64,000 bases of DNA from Stomoxys calcitrans (taxonomy: Eukaryota > Arthropoda > Insecta > Diptera > Muscidae). Numbering within the stretch: the first letter of the stretch is position 1; every line of letters starts with the position of its first letter. The DNA lies in assembly GCF_963082655.1 (NCBI RefSeq), contig NC_081555.1, positions 145,515,252-145,579,251 of the forward strand, given 5' to 3'. The position numbers and the translations under genes were made by a program. The notes beneath the pieces were generated by a model. It saw nothing but the letters and a program-made list of their open reading frames with translations, was not told the DNA's origin and searched no databases. Below are positions 10,021 through 23,185 of this stretch, piece after piece.

Positions 10021-13000
10021 AGGCCGGCACGGGATAACTATGGACACCACACAGGCTGGATCTTTGAGCTCGGACTTGTGTGATGTCGTGTTAGAGTCTC
10101 TGTGAGGAGTCAGGTGGCACTTGCTCTTAATTAAATACTGAGTGCCAATTATACTCGAGATAATAAGGCGAATTATTGGCGCCTGTTCCCAGGCAAGGGG
10201 CGGCTGGAGGCGAGCGTCGGATCTTGGAGCAAGCGGCTCGCCACATCGAGGGATACATGTGCAATTCCACAAAACCCATGCGGTTGGGACGCTGGGCCAG
10301 TAACCCGCCTCCGGAAATCTATGAGAACTACTATGAAAAACATAGGAATAATAAAAATTGACCCTCCTAACGTTGACGACCCACGCACTCTTTATAGAGA
10401 AGGTGTAGTATACGCGCTGGCTGATGTATTAGAGAAGTACAAGGCGGATATTACCGCCTTACAAAAAGTTCGATGGACTGGGAATGGCGTCACTACAACA
10501 CCAAACGGTGACAACCTATAATATAGTTGCCATAACACGAGACATGAATTTGGCTGTGGACTTGTGGTTAGTCGGAGACTTAAATACCTTGTCTCCAGCT
10601 TTACTCCTGTGGATGAGAGGCTAGCCACAATCCGCATACAAGCCAAATTCTTCAACATCAGCCTTATATGTGCCCATGCTCCGACGGAAGACAAAGACGA
10701 GCAGACCAACGATATTTTCTGTGAACGCCTAGAGAGAGAATATGATCGCTGCCCCGCCCATGATATTAAAGTCGTTCTGGGAGATTTTCATAAGAAGATA
10801 GGGAAGGAAGGCATCTTGGGTCCAACAGTCGGAAAGCTTAGCCTCCACGAGATAACCTCCAGTAATGGGTTGAGGCTGATAGATTTCGCCGCGGCAAAAA
10901 GATTTCGATGATATTAAAGTCGTTCTGGGAGATTTTCATACGAAGATAGGGAAGGAAGGCATCTTGGGTCCAACAGTCGGAAAGCTTAGCCTCCACGAGA
11001 TAACCTCCAGTAATGGGTTGAGGCTGATAGATTTCGCCGCGGCAAAAAAAAAGTAGCACCAGATTTCAACATAAAAATATTCACAAAGCCATATGGCTGT
11101 CACCCGATCAAAACACGAGAAACCAAATTGATCACGTTGTGATAGATGGAAGGCATTCATCCAGCGTGTTACATGTATGATCGATCCGTGGAGCGAATTA
11201 TCGAATCGGATCATTACCTTGTTGCAGCAAAGGTTCGCATCAATTTGAACATGGCGAGAAAAGTGCGATCTGACACTGCATAGAAGCTGGACATTGAAAA
11301 GCTGCAAACACAACAGATGGCAGCGGCATATTCCACTCGACTGACCAAACTGCTTGATGAAAGCACTCCTTGTTCCGATGATATAATGGCGCAGTGGCTA
11401 ACTATTGCCCACTCCATGGAAATTGCAGCGAAATCCGTAGTTGGGTACCGGAAGCCTCCCCCAAGAAACCCATGGTACGACCAAGAGTGTCGAGTTGCTA
11501 CTGAAGCGGAAGAATGCGGCATATAAAGCAAAACTGCAATCAGTAGCAACGCGCCAGATGAAGGAGAGGTATCGGGAGAAAAGGAGAGATGAGAAATGTC
11601 TATTCCACAGAAAGAAAAAGGAAATGGAAAGACGTGAGTGTGAGGCAAATTGAGATGTACAGGAGTCAGAATGAAGAACGGAAATTCTACCAATGAATTA
11701 AACATCAAACCGATGGCTTTGGTGCAGGCACATCCTCCTGCAGAGACAAAAAAGGAAATCTGGTAACTGACACGGATAACATGCTGCTGATATGGGGAGA
11801 AAATTTTACCCAACTGGTAGTATCTGACGTTGGCGAAGAAGAGGATACCGCTGAACCAATCAATGATGATGGTATAGAATGTTTACCTCCTAGTCAGATT
11901 GAGGTCCAGGTACCAGTGACCCGACTGTAAAACAACAAGGCAGCAGGAGCCGACGGGTTACCCGCTAAACTATTTAAGACCGGAAGCGACACGCTGATAA
12001 GGCTTATGCATCAGCTTATCTGCGCAATTTGGCTAGAAGAATGCATACCTGATGATTGAAACCTCAGCATATTATGTCCCGTACACAAGAAAGGAGACAA
12101 GACGGAATGCGCCAACTACATAGGAATAAGTCTCCTCCCCATCGCATACAAGATACTCTCGAGCGTACTGTGTGAAAGATTAAAACCTAAAGTCAATGAG
12201 ATAATTGGGCCCTATCAATGTGGCTTTAGACCTGGTTAATCCACCCTGGACCAGATATTCACTCTGCGCTAAATCCTGGAAAAGACCCGAGAAGGACAAA
12301 TCAACACCCTCCATTTCTTTCTAGACTACAAAGCCGCTTTCGATACCCCTTTACGTTCAAAGGTATTTCAAGCCATGTCTGAGATTGGTATCCCTGCAAA
12401 ATGAATAAGACTCTGCAGGATGACACTTGCTGATACGCGTTCCTCAGTAAGAATAGGAAAGAATCTCTCCGAACCATTTAATACCAAACGAGGTTTCAGA
12501 CAAGGAGACAGCCTATCGTGTGATCTCTTTAATATCCTGCTGGAGAGGATTATACGAGATGCAGAAGTGAATAGATATGGCACACTAATCACAAGAGAAC
12601 ACATACTACTCGCCTATGCCGACAATATCGATATAATAGGTCGGTCACCGGAAGTAGTAACTGCAGCCTATGAAAGAATCGAAAGAGAGTCAGTGAAAAT
12701 GGTTCTGGCTGTAAATGGAGATAAGACGAAATTGACGGTTTCAACTCCCAAAAAGCCTTGCACAACCGAGCAGATAATGAAAATGGAGAAAGTAGGGAAC
12801 CACAACTTTGAGATAGTCAGTAACTTTATCTACCTCGGCACCGCCGTAACCGAAACGAATGACACCAGTTTTGAGATAAAGCGAAGAAAAATACTGGCAA
12901 ACAGTACTACCCGTGTTGTTAAATGGTTCTGAAGCATGGGTACTTATGAAAGCAGATGAGGCAGTGCTTGGAGTATTTGAGAGAAAGATTCTTCGTAAAA

Positions 13001-13213
13001 TATATGGGTCAGTTTGCGTTAACGGAGAATATAGGCGACATATGAACCATGAGCTGTATGTATACACACATAAAAAAATACAACGGCTGCGTTGGCTAGG
13101 TCATGTTGTCAGAATGGATGAAGAAGCTCCAGCAAAGATGTCTTTTGAAGATAAACACGGTGGTACACGCAAACCCGGAAGACCAATAGCCCGATGGAAA
13201 GATGAAGTAGTGG
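10021..13213 (+). pseudogene. Decayed RTE-like non-LTR retrotransposon (endonuclease plus reverse transcriptase)
   Basis: Broken plus-strand frames read, in order: an APE-type endonuclease ('EKYKADITALQKVRWTG' near 10430-10480, 'LICAHAPTEDKDE' near 10665-10700, 'VVLGDF' near 10770); a spacer; and a reverse transcriptase ('AAGADGLPAKLF' near 11940, 'CPVHKKGD' near 12075, 'YIGISLLP' near 12120, 'GPYQCGFRPG' near 12208, 'LDYKAAFD' near 12325, 'GFRQGDSLSCDLFN' near 12492, 'LLAYADN' near 12607). The 'LGHVVRM' C-terminal tail runs from about 13095. Several in-frame stops and frameshifts occur in the RT part. The catalytic box reads YADN instead of YADD, and a deletion near 12900-12925 fuses two RT segments. 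The 3' end is missing: at 13213 it passes directly into a family A array. Assignment to the RTE clade rests on domain order and the tail and is moderately sure. Confidence 0.8.
10760..11056 (+). repeat. 148-bp tandem duplication inside the LINE endonuclease
   Basis: The segment starting at 10762 (GATATTAAAGTCGTTCTGGG) is repeated from 10910 with about one mismatch. Each copy ends at GCCGCGGCAAAA. It shifts the reading frame of the endonuclease. Confidence 0.95.
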
Positions 13214-13984
13214 GAGGGACTTTAAACCGAGATATCGGTCTATATGGCAGCTCTATGCAAAACTTCATCGATCTAGACCAAATTGTAGAAATATGTGGAG
13301 GGGCTCAATTAAACTCTCTGTCCCAAATTTCGGCAACATCGGACAATAAATGCAGCTTTTTTTGGATCCAGAACATTACATCGAGAGATCGGTCTATATG
13401 GCGGCTATATCTAAATCTGGACCGATCTGTGCCATATTGCAAAAGTATGTCAAGGGGCTTCACTTAACTCACTGTCCCAAATTTAGGCGACATCGGACAA
13501 TTAATGCGCCTTTTATGGGCCTAACACCCCCAAATCGGAGGATTGGTCTATATGGCAGCTATTTCCAAATCTGAAGCGATCTGAGCCAAATTGACGAAGG
13601 ATGTTGAAGGGCCTCACACAACTCACTGTCCCAAATTTCAGCAAAATCGGATAATAAATGTGGCTTTTATTGGCCTTAGACCCTAAATCGGCCCATTGGT
13701 CTATATGGGGGCTATATCAAGATATAGTCCGATATATCCCATCTTCGAACTTAATCTGCTTATGGACAAAAAAAGAACCTGTGCAAAGTTTCAGCTCAAT
13801 ATCTCTATTTTTGAAGACTATAGCGTGATTTCAACAGACAGACGGATGGACATGTCTAGATGGTCTTAAATTTGTACACTGAGCAAGAATAAGGTCTTAT
13901 AGGGTAGGAAATGGATATTTCAATGTGTTGCAAACGGAATGACAAAATGAATATACCTCCATCCTTCGGTGGTGGGTATAAAAA
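13214..13984 (-). mobile_element. Family A element lacking its hairpin end
   Basis: Three to four 153-bp units, then the GACAGACGGATGGACATG block, a variant of GATCAAGAATATATATAC, and the end CGGTGGTGGGTATAAAA. The first unit is nearly identical to that at about 6200-6330, including the rare 'CTTCATCGATCTAGACCAAATTG' variant (split). Confidence 0.8.
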
Positions 13985-14800
13985 TCAAGAATTATGACTT
14001 CGCTTGTGCTTCAACCTATGACATATTCTTCCAGCTATATCATGATGCCTTGCTACACTTCTCCCTACCTCTAACATTACAAAGACCTTACATTTGTGTA
14101 AGTTTTTATCCCCGTTTGACCCATTGCATTTGTGTTTTGTCATTCTTAAACTGTTTTACCTTCTGTTTGTTTCGCTGCTTGTGATTTAACTTTTTTCCTT
14201 CATTTATGCGCTGTGAGAATTTGACCAAGTTGATGCAGCGAAACGAAAGCAAACAAATTTGCTTTCAAAACTTGAACCATTGTTAAAGTTGTTATTATTT
14301 TGCCTTCGCGGGTCCTTGTTGATGCACTTGTGTCAAAATCCAATTTAAGTTTTGTTGCATTATGTGACTATTGTCCTTGTTTAGCGGATGACTTCAATAA
14401 TGATGATGCTGACTATGATGGATGTTAAAGTTTTGCCGTTTTTTTTTCTGACGTCGAATTAACATTAACATCCTTTATAAAGTTGGGGCCAACAAAAGTT
14501 GTATTTTGATTGAAATATGCATTTGTAAAATAGTTTGTATTAGTGAAATTGCATAGCCTTGGGAAAAGGGATAATGTGGCATAGTATATACTGGCATTTA
14601 GGTTTTTATGTCTTTTTTGTTTTCAAGGATGAAATTTTCATTTCGCATGTATGACAAATTTTCTATAAATTATTAGGGAAAACTTTTTTTCCTAGCGTAA
14701 TTTGATTGAATAAACGGACAAATTCCAATAAACAAAATACTCATGGGAAATTACTACCAGAATAGTATGTAAGATTCTTTTGAACTAAAAGAAACCTAAA
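13985..14800. other. No gene recognised
   Basis: AT-rich, apparently non-repetitive sequence with pyrimidine-rich stretches. No coding or RNA signature seen. Confidence 0.4.
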
Positions 14801-14848
14801 TCAACGCCGACTATATGAAAAATCCGCAATTACTTTTTGGGCAACCAA
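14801..14848 (+). mobile_element. 3' end fragment of the mariner-type MITE
   Basis: Matches the last part of the elements at 34239-34462 and 52976-53201: CGCCGACTATATGAAAAATC, then CGCAATTACTTTTTGGGCAA, followed by CCAA and a TA. Confidence 0.75.
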
Positions 14849-14888
14849 TAGGTTGGAAAACATATTACATATCCTCTATCAAGGATAG

Positions 14889-16373
14889 CATTTTTATACC
14901 CACCACCGAAGGATGGGGGTATATTCATTTTGTCATTCCGTTTGCAACACATCGAAATATCCATTTCCGACCCAATAAAGTATATATATTCTTGATCAGC
15001 GTAAAAATCTAAGACGATCTAGACATGTCCGCCCGTCTTTCCGTCTGTCCGTCTGTCTGTTGAAATCACGCTACAGTCTTCAAAAATTGATATATTGAGC
15101 TGAAATTTTGCACAGATTCTTTTTTTGTCCATAAGCTCGTTAAGTTCGAAGATGGGCTATATCGGACTATATCTTGATATAGCCCCCATATAGACCGATT
15201 TTCCGATTTAGGGTCTTAGGCCCATAAAAGCCACATTTATTGTCCAATTTTGCTGAAATTCGGGACAGTGAGTTGTCTTAGGCCCTTCGACATCCTTCGT
15301 CAGTTTTGCCCAGATCGGTTCAGATTTGGATATAGCTGTCATATAGACCGATCTTCCGATTTAGGGTCTTAGGCCCATAAAAGCCACATTTATTGTCCAA
15401 TTTTGCTGAAATTCGGGACAGTGAGTTATGTTAGGCCCTTCGACATCCTTCGTCAATTTGGCTCAGATCGGTCCAGATTTGGATATAGCTGCCATATAGA
15501 CCGATCCTCCCATTTAGGGTCTAAGGCCCATAAAAGCCACATTAACTATCCGATTTTGCTGAAATTTGGGACAGTGAGTTGTGTAAGGCCTTTCGACTTC
15601 CTTCGTTAATTTGACTCAGATCGGTTCAGATTTGGATATAGCTGCCATATAGACCGATCCCCCGTTTTAGGGTCTTAGGCCCACAAAAGCTACATTTATT
15701 ATCCGATTTTGCTGAAATTCGGGACAGTGAGTTGTGTTAGGCCCTTCAACATCTTTCTTCAATTTGGTCCAGATCGGTTCAGATTTGGATATAGCTGCCA
15801 TATAGACCGATTTCTTGATTTATGGTTTTGGACCCATAAAATGCTCATTTATTGCCCGATGTCGCCGAAATTTGGGACAGCGAGTTAAGTTAAGCTCCTT
15901 GACATACTTCTGCAATATCGCACAGATCGGTCCAGATTTGAATATAGCTGCCACATAGACCGATCTTTCGATTTAAGGTTTTGGGACCATAAAAGAGGCA
16001 CTCATTGTCCGAATTCGCCGAAAGTTGGGATAGTGCTTTGTGTTAGGCTCTTCGACATTTTAAGCAACTTGGCCCAAATTGGTCCAGATTTGGATATAGC
16101 TGCCATGTAGACCGAAATCTCGATTTAAAGCCTTGGCCCCATTAAAGGCGCATTTATAATCCGCGTCGTATATAGTTCAAATCGGTTTATTTTTAGATAT
16201 AGCTAGTGTACTTATTAGTATATGGTCCAAATCGGAACTTATTTTGATATAACTGATATGGGACATAAGGAATGAAATTTTCTCCGAATTTTGATGAAAG
16301 ATGGTTAACATATATACCCGAGGTGGTGGGTATCCAAAGTTCGGCCCGGCCGAACTTAACGCCTTTTTACTTG
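14889..16373 (+). mobile_element. Full-length family A HINE-type element
   Basis: Left end TTTTTATACCCACCACCGAA, then the TATATATTCTTGATCAGCG block, a short GTCC/GTCT tract, six or seven 153-bp units, the subterminal GGTGGTGGGTAT, the hairpin and ACTTG. TT follows immediately on the right, as for most copies here. Confidence 0.85.
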
Positions 16374-16626
16374 TTAAAGATCCTTTGATAAGCAAGTACT
16401 AAGCTTAAACGACAGAAAGACATACATGCGGACGGACATTTGAACAGACAGGCACACGACCGGACAGAAAGAAAGACGTCAATATGACGGACAGGCAAGC
16501 CGACAATTGGACAAAAGGATGGAAGGACAGACAGAAGGAAAAAGAAAAGGACACACAGAAGGACAAATGGATGGAAGGACGGATGGCAGAAAGAATAGCG
16601 GGCAAAAGGTTAGAAACAAGGACGAA
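16374..16626. repeat. Degenerate GGAC/GACA-rich tract
   Basis: Purine-rich sequence made of drifting GGACAGA, AAGGAC and GGACGG words. It looks like an old expanded microsatellite from the same element superfamily; no terminus of its own is visible. Confidence 0.55.
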
Positions 16627-18715
16627 CAAGTAAAAACGTGTTAAGTTCAGCCGTGTCGAACTTTGGATACCCACAACCGGTTATATAATAGTCGTCCTAT
16701 TTTATAATAACTCCACTACTATATCCATAGTTATACCTAAAACAACTCCCTAATTCATATTTCAGCACAATCGGTTAGTAATTAAATCGATTATGGGTTA
16801 CAGACCTTAATCGACAGATCGGTCTATATGGCAGCTATAACTAAATATAGTCCGATCAAAGTAATATTTAAGTCGGATGTCGGGAGTGAAATCGCGTAAT
16901 TAATAAAGCTTTTATAGGCTTCAGACCCTTTATCGCCAGATCGGTCTATATGACAGCTATAGTCCGATCCGAACCATATGTAGGTCGGATGACAAGTGGC
17001 CTAAAACAACTTTCAGTTCTAAATTTCAGCGAAATCGGATAAAACAAGTAAAAAGGCGTTAAGTTCGGCCGGGCCGAACTTTGGATACCCACCACCTCGG
17101 GTATATATATAAACCACCTTTCATCAAAATTCGGTGAAAATTTCATACCTTATACTCATATACCTCATACCGATCTGAACTATATACGACACGGATGTCG
17201 TAAAGCCGAACATAAGTCACTGTGTCAAATTTCAGTGAAAACGGATTATAAATGCGCCTTTTATGAGGCCAAGACTAAATCGAGATATCGGTCTACATGG
17301 CAGCTATATCCAAATCTGGACCGATTTGGGCCAAGTTGCATAAACATGTCGAAAGGCCTAACACTAAGCACTGTCCCAAATTTCGGCGAAATCGGACAAT
17401 AAATGCCTCTTTTATGGGCCCTAAACCTTAAATCCAGAGATCGGTCTATATGGCAGCTATATTCAAATCTGGACTGATCTGGGCAAAATTGAAGAAGGAC
17501 GTCGAAGAGCCTAACCAAACTCACTGTCTCAAATTTCAGCGACATCGGACAATAAATGCGTCTTTTATGGCCCCAAAACCTAAAACCTAGCTATCGGTCT
17601 ATATGGCAGCTATATCCAAATCTGGACCGATCGGTGCGATATAGCAAAAGTATGTGAAGGGGCTTAACTTTACTCACTGTTCCAAATTTCGAGGACATCG
17701 GACAATAAATGAGCATTTTATGGGCCCAAAACCATAAATCAAGAAATCGGTCTATATGGCAGCTATATCCAAATTTGAACCGATCTGGGCCAAATTGTAG
17801 AAATATGTCAAAGGGCCTAAGACAACTCACTGTCCCAAATTTCAGCGAAATCGGACCATAAATGTGGCTTTTATGGGCCTTACACCATAAATCGGAGGAT
17901 CGATCTATATGGCAGCTATATCCAAATCTGGACCGATCTGAGCCAAATTGACAAAGGATGTCGAAGGGCCTAACACAACTCACTGTCCCAAATTTCAACA
18001 AAATCGGATAATAAATGTCGCTTTTATGGGCCTAAGACCCTAAATCGGCGCATCGGTCTATATGGCAGCTATATCCAAATCTGGGCCGATCTGAGCCAAA
18101 TTGGCAAAGGATGTCGAAGGGCCTAACACAACTCACTGTCCAAAATTTCAGCGAAATCGGTTAATAAATGTGGCTTTTATGGGCCTTAGACCCTAAATCG
18201 GAGGATCGGTCTATATGGCAGCTATATCCAAATCTGGGCCGATCTGAGCCAAATTGACAAAGGATGTCGAAGGGCCTAACACAACTCACTGTCCCAAATT
18301 TCAACAAAATCGGATAATAAATGTGGCTTTTATGGGAGTAAGACCCTAAATCGGCGGATCGGTCTATATGGGGGCTATATCAAGATATAGTCCGATATAG
18401 CCCATCTTCGAACTTAACGTGCTTATGGACAAAAAAAGAATCTGTGCAAAATTTCAGCTCAATATCTCTATTTTTAAAGACTGTAGCGTGATTTCAACAG
18501 ACAGACGGACGGACATGGCTAGATCATCTTAGATTTTTACGCTGATCAAGAATATATATACTTTATAGGGTCGGAAATGGATATTTCGATGTGTTGCAAA
18601 CGGAATGACAAAATGAATATACCCCCATCCTTCGGTGGTGGGTATAAAAAAGCTCTTATGAGCTGCAAACCCTTTATCGGCAGATCGGTCTATTTGACAG
18701 CTTTCTTATACATAA
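16627..18715 (-). mobile_element. Family A2 element split by a younger family A element
   Basis: It starts CAAGTAAAAACGTGTTAAG with a mutated hairpin, then A2 units whose hallmark is 'AAAGCTTTTATAGGCTTCAGACCCTTTATCG' (split). The array stops at 17044 at GGATAAAA and resumes at about 18652 with AGCTCTTATGAGCTGC, CCTTTATCGGCAGATCGG. The far end is missing; a family C element follows. Confidence 0.7.
17045..18651 (-). mobile_element. Full-length family A HINE-type element, nested
   Basis: Complete copy: CAAGTAAAAAGGCG, hairpin, GGATACCCACCACCTCGGG, about eight 153-bp units, GACAGACGGACGGACATGGC, GATCAAGAATATATATAC, and the end CGGTGGTGGGTATAAAAA. It lies in an A-run of the A2 element. The copy at 59947-61114 is nearly identical apart from an internal deletion of roughly 440 bp. 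The minus strand is open across three units (17591-18001) because the unit is 51 codons long. Confidence 0.9.
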
Positions 18716-20240
18716 AATTCAATTTGTGTTAGTTCCGTATAGACTCAATAACCGCTGAACCGATTACCTTGAAATTTTCTCGGATTGTGTAGGATGGTCT
18801 GGAAGGAAACATGGGCTATATAACTGTTTAATATCAGAATGGGGGGTGGACCCTCCCCCTTACCACAAAAGTACTACCCAAAAATAAAAGTGGACCGAAC
18901 GGAAAAATATGGAATTCAAATGAAAGGCCTTCAAGAGTAGAGTACGAATTTCATAACAAAAGTTGTGTGCAAGTACCTGTGGGGCCGCCCCAGCCCCAAA
19001 ACCCCTTAAAATAGGTCTATTTAACAATCATGCCAATATTGGACTCAAATAAAAGGTATTCGGGAGTAGATTACAAATATGATCAGGAAATTGGAATAGG
19101 CTTTATAATTTATTGATAAAGGAAGGGGGGCGGACCCTCCACCATTACCCCAAAAACACCACCCAAAATCAAAAGTAGAAAGATAGGGACAATATTGGTA
19201 TCAAATGAAAAGGATGCGGGACTAAATATCAAATCTCGCATATAAATTCATGTCGAAGTATAGGGGGTCACCCCACCCCCTAAAAACGTCCAAATTGGGA
19301 ACATTATCCAATCGCGGATATATGCGACTCGGCAGAACCGAATTTCTCGAAATTTTTGCATATTGTGTAAGTTGTTCTGGAAGGAAACAGAGGCTATATC
19401 ATTTGTCGGTATCGGAAGGGGGACGGATCCTCCCACTTATGCCAAAAACACAACCCAAAATCAAAAGTTGGCCGCTCGGGACAATATAGATATCAAATGA
19501 AATGTATTGGAGAGTAGAACAAGAATATGGTTTTAAAATTTTGGTGTAAGTACCTATCAGGGCACCCGAATATCAAAACTCCCCCAAACAGACATATTGG
19601 ACGTCCATTTCAAAATGGGGCTCAAATGAAAGGTATTCGGTAGTAGATTTCGAATCTGGCATACAAACCAGATCGAAGTATAGGGGGTCACGCCACCCCT
19701 CAAAAACACCATTAGACCCATTGTGACTATATGATACTTGGCTGAACCGATTTTCTGAAAAAGGTACATGGATTGTGTACGTTTGTCTGGAAGGAAACAT
19801 AGGCTGTATAATTTTTAGATTGGCTGAAAGCGGACCCTCCCCCGTACCCCAAAAACGCCACCCACATCCGAAAGTGTTCCGATGAGCACAATAAGGGTAT
19901 CAAATGAAAGGTATTGGAGACCAGAAGACGAATATGATTTAAAATTTGGGTCCAACTACCAAGAGCTTTTTCCGTTGGGAATGAACAATGAATTTGATAT
20001 CAATTTTCAGTGCAAAGTGCAGGTGGCCCCCCAACCCCAAACACCTTCCAAACGGTTTACCGGCCATGGCAATATAGGGCTCGAATTAAAGGGTTTTGGA
20101 AGTGCAGCACGAATTTGATATCCATATTTCAGTCGAAATGTCTGAGGTGCCATCCCTCTCCTAACGAGAACATTACCCTAAGGAAGAACATTACCACAAA
20201 GCGCCAAGAAGGGGCAAAGTTTCACACATCAATGAGTGTT
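18712..20240 (+). repeat. Family C tandem-repeat element (copy 1)
   Basis: It starts with CAATTTGTGTTAGTTCCGTA and 'GACTCAATAACCGCTGAACCGATT', the reverse complement of the end of the copy at 50612-52745. Diverged units follow with words ATCAAATGAAAGGTATT, 'GGGAGTAGA' and 'CCGCCCCACCCC'-like GC-rich blocks, spaced about 130-150 bp apart. Family C shares no obvious sequence with A, B or D and encodes no recognisable protein. Confidence 0.7.
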
Positions 20241-20243
20241 TTC

Positions 20244-20352
20244 CAATTCAAGTTTAAAATCAATAATAAGGGACATTTTTTTATAGCCGAGTTCGAACGG
20301 CGTCCCGCAGTGCTACACCTCTTTGGGGAAAATTTTTTGAATGACCATGACT
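20244..20352 (-). mobile_element. Partial tRNA-derived SINE (middle part)
   Basis: The stretch 'TATAGCCGAGTTCGAACGGCG' (split), CCCGCAGTGCTACACCTCTT is the reverse complement of the central SINE region at about 40340-40395. Box A and B parts are absent. Confidence 0.7.
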
Positions 20353-20499
20353 AATAGTTGAAGCTACATGTGTTCTTCAATAACAAAACGTATCCCACAA
20401 CGCCATCTTCAGGGTGAGATACGAACTATATCTCAACAGCAGTAGATGGCAACTATATCTGCATTATGTTCGTTCAATTGCCTTAAAATATAGTAAACA

Positions 20500-21485
20500 C
20501 AACTAAAAGCATGCTAAGTTAGGCCGGGCCGTATATTGAGAACCCACCAGAATGGATTCTGCTAAAAATTTATACAAAATAAGTTTAGTTGAAGGGAAAA
20601 ATTTTATTCTACATACCAAACTTCTGTTAAACCAGCAAAAATAAAAGCATCTAGTATTCGAACAAGAACGATCGAGATACCGGTTTACATGAGGACTATA
20701 TCAGGTTATAGACTGATTTGGACCGTACTTGGAACAGTTGTTGAGAGGCATAACAAAACACTACATGCAAAATTTCAGCCAAAAATTGCGGCTTTTAAGG
20801 ACACAAGAAGTCAAATCGGGAGATCGGTTTATATAAGGCCTATATAAGGCTATAAACTGATTTAGACCACACTTGGCACAATTGTTGAAAGTCACAACAA
20901 AACAACCATATCGGACAAACATTGCGGCTTGGAAGGCTCAAGAAGTCAAATCAGGACATCGGTTTATATAGGTATTTTATCAGTTTATAAACCAATTCGG
21001 ACTGTACTTGGAACAGTTGTTGGACCACATGCAAATTTTCAGCCAAATCGGACAAAAATTGCGACTTACAGTGTCTCAAGAAGTCAAATCGGGAGAGTGG
21101 TTAAAATAGGAGCTGCGTTAGGTTATACACCCATTTGAACAATACTTGGCACAGTTGTTGGAAGTCAGAACAAAAGACTTCGTGCTGAATTTCAGCCAAA
21201 TCGGACAAAAATTGAGGCCTGTAACGGCTCAAGAAGTCAAATCGAGAGATCGGTTTATATAGGAGCTATATCAAGTTATAGACCCATTCGGAACGTACTG
21301 GGTACTGTTGTTGAAAGTCACAACAAAGCACCACATGCTAAATTTCAGCCAAATCGTTGATCAAGAAGTCAAATCGGCTTGTTTGCAATCCCCTATCTGT
21401 GCTAAATTTCAATCGGTTAGCTTAACGCGTTCGACCGCTATCGTAATTGCGACAGACGGACGGACGGACATGGCTAGATCGACTC
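20500..21485 (-). mobile_element. Diverged family B element
   Basis: It starts CAACTAAAAGCATGCTAAG with the hairpin (GGCCGGGCC). Array units carry GGCTCAAGAAGTCAAATCGG and 'GGTTTATATAGGAGCTATATCAGG' variants. A short GACGGACGGACGGACATGGC module ends the readable part. The usual GGGTATAAAAA terminus is replaced by the family D element at about 21490. Confidence 0.75.
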
Positions 21486-22019
21486 GATCGGTCAAAATCG
21501 GTTCAGATTTAGATATATCTCCCATATATATGTTCGCCCGGTTTCCAGTAATATTGCAATAAAATGGTCTTTTGTTAACCGATTTTCTCGAAATTAGGCA
21601 GAAGAGATTTTCTCTTGACTCTCAATATTACTGGTGAATTTCATAGAAATCGGCCCAGATTTGGATATAGCTGTCATATATGTATATCGCCCGATTTTCA
21701 CTTTAAGAGCCACTGCAAGCGTATTTACTGACCAATCTTTGCATAATGCTTTCCTCCACGACTACCACATTATCTGAGAAGTTTGCTCGGAATCGGTTCA
21801 AAATTAGTTATAGCTCCCTTATATACGTTCGTCAGATTTTGGGTTGTTTGCCATAATGTTGTCATTTGTCAACCGTAGTTTTCACAGTTTGAGCATATTT
21901 GCTCGCCGAGGTCCATTAAAATTGGTTCAAAATTGGATATAGGTCCCACATAGTACTTAAAGGGTAGATGTAGGGTATTATTTAGTCGGCACCGCCCGTC
22001 TTTTGCCTTATCTTACTGG
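21486..22019 (+). mobile_element. Family D HINE-type element (right part)
   Basis: Units with AAAATCGGTTCAGATTTAGA and 'TAGCTCCCTTATATACGTTCG' lead to GTAGGGTATT, GTCGGCACCGCC and the end TTGCCTTATCTTACTGG, followed by TT. The same end, on the other strand, opens the element at 52822. Confidence 0.65.
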
Positions 22020-23185
22020 TTTGTAAATAAAAATTGTTTCATCGAAAGGTCTTTGTAATACTAAAACCTATTGTTTTCCAATATTCTTATGCCAAGTTTA
22101 ACCTAATTGTTTTATCATTTTCTACTGTTTATCTTAATTTACTTATTATCTTATGTCTCAAGAATTGAATTCAACCGTAATCGACCTAGTTTTATGTGAC
22201 CATCAGACCAGAAAATAGGAAAAATATGTTGATTAATAAAGCCTTCAAAAAATGTCTATACCAAATTAAAAGGATATTTTAATGAGTAATTTTTGTTGCC
22301 ATTGAAATAAGACATTTAATCTCTAATTATGCTGTATTACTCCAGCTCATCGAAATCGTATTATTTTACAAAGTATTTTCGCCTTCTTTTATGTCTCATT
22401 TCGGTGTTTAACTAATTGTTGGCATTTTTTGCTATTCTCCATCTGTTGGGATATATATACGAACGAATCAAGACACACTCAAGCACACTGCTATTACTCT
22501 TTCTCTTAACATCTACATATTTACCACACACACACACACATACGCGCTCGCACATTCAGTAGAAATGGGCACTCATACACTGAAAATGGACGAAAACTTA
22601 ATAAATGACAAACTAATAATTCAAATGAAAGATTTATGGGTGAAAAGCGAACGAAGCTCATAGATACAAAATGCCAAGGCTACACAGCATACCAACAAAA
22701 GAATACTCAAGAGATGTCTACTAAGCTCTGCTTCGGAAAGGTGTGGTGAGCAGTGACGCACCGAACACTGGCTAACATCGTGTGCGTAGACACAATGAGA
22801 CAGACTGTTTTGACATAAAACCATAAAATGTGGTTCTGTGTGTGTGCGTGTGTGTTTGGCTGTCTTGCCAAACCTACATACACCAATAACATACACTTTT
22901 GCAAATGGAAAACAAAAAGGCAAATTCTCATGTCTCCTGTCACACATGGCCAAAGTCCATGGTTGTCCTTTCAGGGCATCAAGTCATTGAATTTGGATGG
23001 ATGTGATATAATGACTAAAGGAATTATGTAGGATTTATTGCAATTATGAATTCATATCCTTGAAATCGTTTGAGTTGAGCTAATCGATAAATTCTATTGA
23101 AGCTTATATCTTGATGCTACCATTAAAGAATGGGGTGGAGATGGAGTAGATCATTATTGAGCATTTTGAAAGGTATATAAAACGA
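22020..23185. other. No gene recognised; contains CA/GT microsatellites
   Basis: AT-rich spacer with short (CA)n near 22528-22542 and (TG)n near 22836-22856. No coding, RNA or transposon signature was recognised. Confidence 0.45.
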
